NCBI GenBank assembly: GCA_024583055.1
Contig: CP102145.1
Coordinates: 1,550,001 to 1,614,000 of the forward strand
From: Streptococcus suis
GTDB lineage: Bacteria; Bacillota; Bacilli; Lactobacillales; Streptococcaceae
DNA length: 64,000 bases
Reading direction: 5' to 3'
Positions 57,370 through 64,000 of the stretch are shown piece after piece. Positions within the stretch are counted from its first letter, which is position 1. Each line of letters starts with the position of its first letter. Made by a program: the position numbers and the translations under genes. The notes under the pieces are model-generated. The model had not been told where the DNA came from and searched no databases. It worked only from the letters and a program-made list of their open reading frames with translations.

Positions 57370-57395
57370 ACTGACTTCCGTCAGTTCTTATTTCC
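57366..57395 (+). terminator. Terminator-like hairpin after the leuS tail copy
   Basis: AACTGAC-TTCC-GTCAGTT followed by CTTATTT. Probably the original leuS terminator of the incoming allele. Confidence 0.5.
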
Positions 57396-57483
57396 CACCT
57401 CAGCAATCTCTCCCAAGGTTGTCTGAGCCAAATAAACAGTTAAGCAAAGCGACTGGTTTCTTTTCTAGCTTATCGACATATAC

Positions 57484-57522
57484 AAAAAAACGACTTCCGT
57501 GCGAAAAACGGGAGTCGTTTTG
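57484..57522. terminator. Bidirectional terminator before the dacA-like gene end
   Basis: AAAACGACTTCCGT / ACGGGAGTCGTTTT with a 7-nt loop, A and T runs at each side; serves the minus-strand gene whose stop is at 57529. Confidence 0.8.
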
Positions 57523-57528
57523 CTGTTA

Positions 57529-58779
57529 TTACAGTTTTTCATTGACATAGCGGACGAAGTAATTCCACCAAGAGACGGGCCAAATATCAGCCTTGACTTC
57601 TTTTTCGATGACCATTTCAAGACTTGGTTGTTCTTGAATGTAACCCTTGCCGATCAGGTCGGAGTCATGGAGCCACAGTCTTCCGGCTGCTGTTCCTTTT
57701 TTAAGTGGTGCCTCAAGAGGGCCTTCGACTGATTTAAAAGAAGCGGTTGGCAATTCGACAGCCGAGCGTTTGATTGGAATTCTAAAGTCTCTTTGGGCAA
57801 CAACTGGGCTAGTGTCGACGCGTCCATTGAAAATCTCAATAGAGCTGTCATCAAAGGCTTGCCCCTGCCCTAGATAGGTAATAGATTGGAAATGCTGGGC
57901 AACATAGTTGAGCAAATTGGTCGTTGCGATATAGCGGTAATCGGGATCAATATCGCTGTGGTCGGCGTTGAGGATAACCGTCAGGACACGCATATTTTGC
58001 TGGTCATCAGTTGTTACCAAGGAGGCGCCAGCAGTAGCAGAGTAACCCGTTTTCAAACCATCTACACCTGCACGCTGATAGGGTTTACCTTCCAACATCC
58101 CATGCCCACCATAATAGGTATGCCCATCCATGGTTAAGCTTTGTTGGCTGGTGATGTCCAGTACCTGAGGATGATCCAAGACCAGACGACGGGCAATAAG
58201 GGCGATTGCCGCAGCAGAAAATTTATTTTCATCCTCTTTACCAGTGCCGGGATAGCGTTCATCCCCGAGGTAGGAATTATTCAAGCCAGTCGCATTGACA
58301 ATCGTGGCATCACCAATACCCCAGGATTGGACTTTTTCTCTCATCAAATCCACAAAGGCTTTCTCACTACCTGCCACCTTCTCAGCCAGAGCAATTGTTG
58401 CGCTATTGGCAGAAACAATCAATGATGCCCGGAGCAGCTGTTCGACCGTGTATTCCCTACTTTCTAAAAGAACGTTACTGATTTCTGTATTGAGAGTCAG
58501 CTTATAGGGAAAATCAGATATGGCCACAGGGCTGTCCATTGTCAATTTTCCTTCTTCAATAGCTTCATAGACCAAGTAGGCCGTCAACAACTGACTGATA
58601 GAAGCAACGCTGGCTGGGCTATGGGCATTTTTTTCGTATAAAATTTTTCCTGTTTCGACTTCAATAGCGATGGCATGCTCAGCTGCCGCCTGGTAAACCT
58701 GCTCCTCGGCCAGACTGGTTTGGCCTCCTAGAATAATGGAAAGTAGAAAAACTATCAAGAATGAACTGTATTTTTTCAT
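57529..58779 (-). CDS. dacA: Penicillin-binding protein 3-like D-alanyl-D-alanine carboxypeptidase, altered SxxK
   Basis: 416 residues. Signal peptide KKYSSFLIVFLLSIILGGQTSLAEE, a peptidase S11 domain, a PBP5-C domain and a C-terminal amphipathic end (SWWNYFVRYVNEKL). SAN (LIVSANSATIALA) and KTG (DGLKTGYSATAGAS) motifs are normal. The nucleophile motif, expected as SxxK, reads S-I-S-Q in ASISQLLTAYLVYEAI, so the general-base lysine is replaced by glutamine (codon CAG). The family trims pentapeptides at the cell surface; this copy may be inactive, altered, or contain a sequencing error. Confidence 0.85.
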   Translation of the reverse strand: MKKYSSFLIVFLLSIILGGQTSLAEEQVYQAAAEHAIAIEVETGKILYEKNAHSPASVASISQLLTAYLVYEAIEEGKLTMDSPVAISDFPYKLTLNTEISNVLLESREYTVEQLLRASLIVSANSATIALAEKVAGSEKAFVDLMREKVQSWGIGDATIVNATGLNNSYLGDERYPGTGKEDENKFSAAAIALIARRLVLDHPQVLDITSQQSLTMDGHTYYGGHGMLEGKPYQRAGVDGLKTGYSATAGASLVTTDDQQNMRVLTVILNADHSDIDPDYRYIATTNLLNYVAQHFQSITYLGQGQAFDDSSIEIFNGRVDTSPVVAQRDFRIPIKRSAVELPTASFKSVEGPLEAPLKKGTAAGRLWLHDSDLIGKGYIQEQPSLEMVIEKEVKADIWPVSWWNYFVRYVNEKL

Positions 58780-58901
58780 ATAAAATTCCTTTTTAATCGA
58801 TTATTTCCTATTATATCATATTGTAAAGGGGCTAGACACATGAAAAAAGGCTAGAAATTATTAGAAAATATAGAAAATTTGGTTTTTTACAAAATTTTCT
58901 G

Positions 58902-58939
58902 ACAAAAACGCTTTCTTTAATAAAATTTTATGATATAAT
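58902..58939 (+). promoter_or_regulatory. oppA promoter with weak cre-like site
   Basis: TATAAT (58934-58939) preceded by TGA (extended -10). AAAACGCTTTC around 58905-58915 resembles a CcpA cre with three mismatches in the -35 region; CcpA or CodY control is possible but not shown. Confidence 0.5.
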
Positions 58940-58992
58940 ACTATTCATAGACATAAATCTATGTCCCAAAAAAAAGAAAACAGAGGTGTTTT

Positions 58993-60786
58993 ATGAAAAA
59001 GACAACAAAACTCTTTGCCTTAGCAGGTATCACACTCTTATCTGCATCTGTTTTAGCAGCTTGTGGTGCTAAGTCGTCATCAAGTTCATCTGAACAAACC
59101 TTGTCATTCCCATCTGAGGTGAAACAAGATGGTTCAGCTGTTGCAGACGCACAATTGAAATACGCTTTGGTTTCAGCTACAACTTCATCAGGACTTTTGA
59201 TCGATGAATTGACTGAAAACACAACTGACTCAACATTTGGTGGAATGGTTGATATTTCATTGTTCGGTTACGATGGAGATCGTAAATTGGATGACTCAGG
59301 TCTTGCTAAAGCTGAATTTGATGTAGAAGGTAAGAAAATCACTGTTAGTTTGACAGGTAAAGATTACAAGTGGTCAGATGGTGAGCCATTTACAATCAAT
59401 GACTACATCTTTACTATCAAGTCAATGGCAAGCAAAGACTATACCGGTGTGCGTTTTGATGATAAATTCTTGAACATCGTTGGTATGGAAGAGTATGTTG
59501 CAGGAACAGCATCAGACATCTCTGGTATTAAGAAAGTTGACGACTACACAGTAGAATTGACTGTGAAAGAAATGTCACCTTCTATGATGTATGCCGGTGG
59601 TGATGTACCTGCCTATATCCAACCAGAACATATCTATAAAGACATTCCTGTTGCAGATTGGGAAAAGAGCGAGTACTCACGTACTGCTAAACTTGTAGGT
59701 ATGGGTCCATGGAAGATTAAAGAAATTGTTAACGGTGAGTCTATCACTTACGTTCCAAACGAACACTTCTTCAAGGGAACAACTCCAAAAACAAGTTCAT
59801 TGAAAATCGATATCGTATCACCTGATACAATCGTTTCTGAGATGAAAGCTGGTAACTACGATATCGCAGATATGCCTGTTGATCAATTGGATTCATACAA
59901 AGATGCTTCTAACTTGAACATCGTTGGATCTTTGGATTCAGTTTACGAATATATTTCATTCAACCTTGGTAAATATGACGAAGCTGCTGGCAAGAACGTT
60001 ATGGATGAGAATGCTAAGATGAATGATGTGAATCTTCGTCAAGCGATTGCCTATGCTATTGATACCAAGACTGCTGGTGAGAAATTGTATAACGGCTTAT
60101 ACCACCCAGCAAACTCATTGATTATTTCATTCTTTGGTGAACTTCATGATTCTGAATTGGCAGGCTATACATACGATCCAGAAAAAGCTAAGAAACTCTT
60201 GGATGAAGCTGGCTACAAGGATACAAACGGTGACGGCATTCGTGAAGGTAAAGACGGTAAAGAATTCAAAATCACTTTCGCAGCTCGTAAACGTACAGAA
60301 GCGAACGAAGCACTCGTACAACAATACATTGCTTGGTGGAAAGAAGTTGGCTTGAATGTTGAATTGTACACTGGCCGTACTGTTGAAGGAAATACTTTCT
60401 ACGATGCACTTCAAGCAAACGACCCTGCAATTGATATGTATGCTGGTGGTTGGTCTACTGGTTACGATCCAAACCCAACAGGTACTTGGGGTCCTATCGC
60501 TGCCTTCAACATGTCACGTTTCGTATCTGAAGAAAATACAAAATTGTTGGATGCAATTAGTTCTACTGCTTCATTCGATGAGAAAACAAACCTTGAAAAC
60601 TACAAGGCTTGGCAAAAATATGCTCACGAACAAGCATTTGCTATTCCAACATTTGAATCTGAGTCTATTACAGCATTGAACAAGCGTGTGAAAAACTATG
60701 ATTCTAACTATGGTTCAGCTTCAGGTAAAGGTATTGCACTTGAAAATATCGAATTGACAGCTGATAAAGGTGTAGCGGCAGAATAG
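58993..60786 (+). CDS. oppA: Oligopeptide ABC transporter substrate-binding lipoprotein
   Basis: 597 residues. Lipobox SVLAAC with Cys at about residue 23, SBP family 5 (DppA/OppA/NikA) landmarks: WSDGEPFTINDYIFTIKS, VGMGPWKIKEI, NVNLRQAIAYAID-like NDVNLRQAIAYAID. Captures peptides for import by OppBCDF. Serine-rich linker after the Cys. High expression codons. A strong terminator separates it from oppD. Confidence 0.93.
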   Translation: MKKTTKLFALAGITLLSASVLAACGAKSSSSSSEQTLSFPSEVKQDGSAVADAQLKYALVSATTSSGLLIDELTENTTDSTFGGMVDISLFGYDGDRKLDDSGLAKAEFDVEGKKITVSLTGKDYKWSDGEPFTINDYIFTIKSMASKDYTGVRFDDKFLNIVGMEEYVAGTASDISGIKKVDDYTVELTVKEMSPSMMYAGGDVPAYIQPEHIYKDIPVADWEKSEYSRTAKLVGMGPWKIKEIVNGESITYVPNEHFFKGTTPKTSSLKIDIVSPDTIVSEMKAGNYDIADMPVDQLDSYKDASNLNIVGSLDSVYEYISFNLGKYDEAAGKNVMDENAKMNDVNLRQAIAYAIDTKTAGEKLYNGLYHPANSLIISFFGELHDSELAGYTYDPEKAKKLLDEAGYKDTNGDGIREGKDGKEFKITFAARKRTEANEALVQQYIAWWKEVGLNVELYTGRTVEGNTFYDALQANDPAIDMYAGGWSTGYDPNPTGTWGPIAAFNMSRFVSEENTKLLDAISSTASFDEKTNLENYKAWQKYAHEQAFAIPTFESESITALNKRVKNYDSNYGSASGKGIALENIELTADKGVAAE

Positions 60787-60808
60787 TTTTATAAAGAAGA
60801 TAATAGAA

Positions 60809-60842
60809 TCTGAAAAAGCCAACTTGGTTGGCTTTTTTCAGA
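60809..60842 (+). terminator. Terminator between oppA and oppD
   Basis: AAAAAGCCAAC-TTG-GTTGGCTTTTT, extended by TCTG/CAGA outside. Very strong. Confidence 0.9.
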
Positions 60843-60848
60843 TGGCTA

Positions 60849-60877
60849 TTGGAATTTTCTGATAATTATGGTATAGT
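60849..60877 (+). promoter_or_regulatory. Internal promoter for oppDFBC
   Basis: TTGGAA (60849-60854), 17-bp spacer, TATAGT (60872-60877) preceded by TGG. Confidence 0.6.
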
Positions 60878-60892
60878 AGAACCAGTATACAA

Positions 60893-60918
60893 AAAATGAT
60901 TGATGTCATTTTTAGTTT
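60893..60918 (+). other. Attenuator-like hairpin in the oppD leader
   Basis: AAAAATGA-TTGATG-TCATTTTT followed by AGTTTTT. It could reduce read-through into oppD. Confidence 0.45.
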
Positions 60919-61059
60919 TTAGTAAACGCTATCAAATTCTATATAGACTTGATGGATTTATTAATAAAGATATAAAAGATCAGTTTTCATAGACTTAAGG
61001 ATATTTGATTTGAAGGATGAAAGAAGTTGAATGAACTGATGAACAAAGGAGGAAAAAGC

Positions 61060-62058
61060 GTGGCTAATGAAAAACCGCTTTTAGACATTAAGGATTTGCA
61101 CGTTGGATTCCGCATCGGTGATGATTATTTTGATGCAGTTGACGGTGTTGATATTACCTTACAAAAAAATGAAATCCTAGCGATTGTTGGGGAATCTGGT
61201 TGTGGTAAATCAACTTTGGCAACAACAATTATGGGGCTACATAATCCATTAAATACCAAAATTACAGGTAGCATCCAGTACAATGATATGGAATTAATTG
61301 GGATGGACGAGGCCAAGTACAATACGGTGCGTGGAAATGATATTGGTATGATTTTCCAAGATCCCTTGGCATCTTTAAATCCGTTGATGACCATTGGTGC
61401 ACAGATTGATGAAGCGCTATTCTATCATACAGACTTGGATGCCAATGCCCGTACGGAGCGTGTTTTGGAATTATTAGCTCAAGTAGGTATTCCAAATCCT
61501 AAGCGTACATTTAAGCAGTATCCACATGAGTTGTCAGGTGGTATGCGTCAGCGTATCATTATCGCCATGGCCTTGTCTTGTAAACCTCCGATTATTATTG
61601 CCGATGAACCGACAACGGCCTTGGATGTAACTATTCAGGCACAGATTTTGGATTTGTTAAATGATATTCAAGCAGAAACAGGGTCAGGTATTATTTTGAT
61701 TACTCACGACCTAGGAGTGGTGGCAGAAACAGCAGATCGTGTAGCTGTTATGTACGGTGGTCAGTTTGTAGAAGTTGCTCCTGTTGAGGAACTCTTTACC
61801 AATCCTAAACATCCATACACCCGTTCTCTTTTGAAATCAAATCCGCAATCAGAAAATGAAGGCGGTGAGTTACATGTAATTGACGGAATTGTACCGCCAA
61901 TTACAAAGATGTTGCGTAAAGGTTGTCGATTTGCACCACGTATTCCGTGGATTGAAGCAGCAACACACGAAGAAAATCCGGTTATGCATGAAGTTGGACC
62001 TAACCATTTTGTACGTTGTACTTGCCATGAAACATTCTATTTTGAAGGGGAGGCCTAA
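61060..62058 (+). CDS. oppD: Oligopeptide ABC transporter ATP-binding protein
   Basis: 332 residues. Walker A GESGCGKST, signature LSGGMRQRIIIAMALS, Walker B IIADEPTTALD, switch His LITHDLGV, and the C-terminal oligopeptide ABC extension RKGCRFAPR with Cys residues (CTCHE) near the end for an iron-sulfur-type site. GTG 61060 after AAAGGAGG; the longer TTG start at 61027 is rejected. Confidence 0.93.
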   Translation: MANEKPLLDIKDLHVGFRIGDDYFDAVDGVDITLQKNEILAIVGESGCGKSTLATTIMGLHNPLNTKITGSIQYNDMELIGMDEAKYNTVRGNDIGMIFQDPLASLNPLMTIGAQIDEALFYHTDLDANARTERVLELLAQVGIPNPKRTFKQYPHELSGGMRQRIIIAMALSCKPPIIIADEPTTALDVTIQAQILDLLNDIQAETGSGIILITHDLGVVAETADRVAVMYGGQFVEVAPVEELFTNPKHPYTRSLLKSNPQSENEGGELHVIDGIVPPITKMLRKGCRFAPRIPWIEAATHEENPVMHEVGPNHFVRCTCHETFYFEGEA

Positions 62059-62060
62059 TA

Positions 62061-63002
62061 GTGGGATTTATTGAAGTAAAAGATTTAAAAGTCCATTATC
62101 CAATTCGTAGTGGCTTCTTTAACCGTGTTACTGATCATGTTTATGCTGTGGATGGTGTAAACATTGAAATCGAAGAAGGTAAGACATATGGTCTGGTTGG
62201 TGAGTCAGGATCAGGAAAATCAACGATTGGTAAAGCAATTATTGGTTTAGAGCGTGCCACTTCAGGACAAATTATTTATGAAGGACAAAATGTAACCAAC
62301 AAATCACGTGGAAAAAAAGGCAACTTTAATCGTGATGTTCAGATGATTTTCCAAGATTCACTTTCAAGTTTCAATCCGAAGAAACGTATTTTGGACATCA
62401 TTGCAGAACCAATTCGTAACTTTGACCGACTTTCACCAGATGAAGAAAAGAAAAAAGTTCTTCAGCTCTTGGATACAATTGGTCTCAATGAAGAAGCTTT
62501 AATTAAGTATCCTCATGAATTCTCAGGCGGTCAACGTCAACGGATTGGAGTAGCTCGTGCCTTGGCTAGTAACCCACGTTTGATTATTGCTGATGAGCCA
62601 GTTTCTGCCTTGGACTTGTCTGTTCAAGCTCAGGTCTTAAACTATATGAAACGTATCCAAGATGAATTTAAACTTAGCTATCTCTTTATTTCTCATGACC
62701 TTGGTGTGGTACAGCACATGTGTGATGAACTCTTCATTATGTACCGTGGTCGTTTTGTAGAAACAGGAAATAAATATGATATTTATAGTAATCCACAGCA
62801 TATCTACACCAAACGTCTCTTGTCAGCGATTCCATCAATTGATCCGGTGAATCGTTTGAAAAATAAGGAAAAACGTTTGGCTGCAGAAAAGGAGTACCAA
62901 GAAAAACAAGGTCAGTACTATGATGAAAACGGTCGTGTATACGATTTAAAAGCTTTTTCAGCAACTCATCAAGTAGCCCTTCCAGAAGGAGGTAAGAACT
63001 AA
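62061..63002 (+). CDS. oppF: Oligopeptide ABC transporter ATP-binding protein
   Basis: 313 residues. Walker A GESGSGKSTI, signature FSGGQRQRIGVARALA, Walker B LIIADEPVSALD, FISHDLGVV. Paired with OppD as the two ATPases. GTG 62061 with GGGGAGG. Confidence 0.94.
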   Translation: MGFIEVKDLKVHYPIRSGFFNRVTDHVYAVDGVNIEIEEGKTYGLVGESGSGKSTIGKAIIGLERATSGQIIYEGQNVTNKSRGKKGNFNRDVQMIFQDSLSSFNPKKRILDIIAEPIRNFDRLSPDEEKKKVLQLLDTIGLNEEALIKYPHEFSGGQRQRIGVARALASNPRLIIADEPVSALDLSVQAQVLNYMKRIQDEFKLSYLFISHDLGVVQHMCDELFIMYRGRFVETGNKYDIYSNPQHIYTKRLLSAIPSIDPVNRLKNKEKRLAAEKEYQEKQGQYYDENGRVYDLKAFSATHQVALPEGGKN

Positions 63003-63003
63003 G

Positions 63004-63960
63004 ATGTGGAAAACAGTATTACGACGTTTACTCATGATGATTCCTCAGATTATCATTCTGAGTGTCATTGCATTTTTTGTTGCAAAAATGATGCCTGGTG
63101 ATCCATTTACCGGTATGATTGACCCTAATATTGACCCTGCTATTATTGAACAAAAACGGATTGCAGCGGGATATTATGATCCAATTCCGGTTCAATATAT
63201 TCGCTGGGTAGGAAATCTTTTGCAGGGTGATTTTGGACAAAGTTTCCTCTTTAAGCAACCAGTTATCGATGTGATTATGCAGCGTTTGAATAATACAATT
63301 TGGTTATCATTGCTTACCATGATTTTGACCTATGCTATTGCCCTTCCTTTAGGTATGATTGCGGGTCGTTATCAAAATTCACTTGCTGATAAAGTCATTG
63401 GTGTATACAATTTCTTGACTTTCTCAACTCCAACTTTTGTATTTGCAATTTTGATGCTCTGGTTATTTGGTTTTAGTTTAGGTTGGTTTCCGACGCGTGG
63501 TTCTATCGGTGGTGGAGTTGAAGGCTTTGCAGCTATATTAAGTCGTCTCCATCATATGATTTTGCCAGCGATTACCATGGCTATTTTGTCAACGACAGTA
63601 ACAATCCAATATCTTCGTACCGGAATTATCGATGCGAAGAGTCAGGACTATGTTCGTACAGCTCGTGCCAAAGGTGTGCCTGAGCGTGTGGTATACAACC
63701 GTCATATCTTCCGTAACTCAATTTTACCTATTGCATCATTCTTGGGGTATGAATTGACTGGTTTGATTGGTGGGTCTATCTTTATTGAAAATATCTTTAC
63801 CTATCCTGGTATCGGTCAATTGTTCTTTAACTCTATCTCAAGCCGTGATTACAGTGTCATTTTGGCCCTCTTGTTAATCTTTGGTATGGGAACTTTGTTG
63901 GGAACCTTGATTTCAGATATTATCATGAGTATTGTTGATCCACGTATTCGTGTGAAATAA
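63004..63960 (+). CDS. oppB: Oligopeptide ABC transporter permease
   Basis: 318 residues, six spans. MWKTVLRRLLMMIPQIIILSVIAFFVAKMMPGDPF, EAA loop RTARAKGVPERVVYNRHIFRNSILP. One nucleotide after oppF. Confidence 0.95.
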   Translation: MWKTVLRRLLMMIPQIIILSVIAFFVAKMMPGDPFTGMIDPNIDPAIIEQKRIAAGYYDPIPVQYIRWVGNLLQGDFGQSFLFKQPVIDVIMQRLNNTIWLSLLTMILTYAIALPLGMIAGRYQNSLADKVIGVYNFLTFSTPTFVFAILMLWLFGFSLGWFPTRGSIGGGVEGFAAILSRLHHMILPAITMAILSTTVTIQYLRTGIIDAKSQDYVRTARAKGVPERVVYNRHIFRNSILPIASFLGYELTGLIGGSIFIENIFTYPGIGQLFFNSISSRDYSVILALLLIFGMGTLLGTLISDIIMSIVDPRIRVK

Positions 63961-63973
63961 AAGGAGGAGTAAG

Positions 63974-64000
63974 GTGAGTAAAGAAATTAAAAAACAAGTA
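63974..64000 (+). CDS. oppC: Start of the second oligopeptide permease (cut by window end)
   Basis: GTG 63974 opens VSKEIKKQV; RBS AAGGAGGAG is 5-8 nt before. Only nine codons are visible; the call rests on operon order, in which oppC follows oppB. Confidence 0.6.

Overview
This window looks like chromosome of a streptococcus of the Streptococcus suis group. The evidence is the low-to-mid GC content, the 16S rRNA signature, a comX (SigX) gene behind an rRNA operon, the comGA-GG operon, a troABCD metal-uptake operon with its DtxR-type regulator, an LPxTG-anchored CpdB/SntA-type nucleotidase, and a lactococcal-type opp order (oppA-D-F-B-C). Calls come from reading the sequence; no database search was run.

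Layout. 1-8.6 kb: end of nrdG, a GNAT, tRNA-Lys beside a likely 6S RNA, rarA, a DUF3013 gene, a mepB-like gene, the rRNA methyltransferase pair prmA-rsmE, a DUF554 membrane protein, and a lipoprotein pair. 8.6-20.7 kb: surface nucleotidase, rel-dtd, two small membrane proteins, the metal regulator divergent from troABCD behind a clear operator, and pepO. 20.8-22.5 kb: an accessory islet (GIY-YIG nuclease, two small unknown proteins, an IS scar). 22.5-33.4 kb: translation region with rpsL-rpsG, three structured repeats, fusA, an IS30 element, then P1/P2-16S-tRNA-Ala-23S-5S-tRNA-Asn-tRNA-Glu. 33.6-35.5 kb: a group II intron behind a terminator hairpin, its reverse transcriptase broken by an amber codon. 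35.8-40.8 kb: competence block (ComR-box, comX, DUF1033, comGA-GG), followed by a ytxK-like methyltransferase and ackA. 43-48.6 kb: THF riboswitch-folT-folC, pepA, and small redox/envelope genes. 48.8-53.1 kb: DUF2785, ssbB with a competence box, twin small RNAs, and CtsR+HrcA-controlled groES-orf-groEL. 53.2-64 kb: GNAT, patatin, leuS, a dacA-like gene whose SxxK motif reads SISQ, and the opp operon running off the end.

Connections. comX (expected ComR/XIP control), comG (type IV-like DNA-uptake pilus) and ssbB (single-strand protection) form a competence regulon with visible sites. TroR-TroABCD handles Mn/Zn. The THF aptamer ties folate import (folT) to polyglutamylation (folC).

Most interesting unexplained signals: (1) five copies of a roughly 100-bp element whose three stems change sequence but keep pairing, placed only in rpsG-fusA and pre-rRNA spacers; (2) two tandem, near-identical small RNA genes downstream of ssbB carrying an anti-Shine-Dalgarno/anti-AUG segment, each with the same upstream motif 29 bp before its -10; (3) an unknown ORF inserted between groES and groEL; (4) loss of the catalytic lysine in the D,D-carboxypeptidase; (5) a second, recoded leuS 3' end after leuS.
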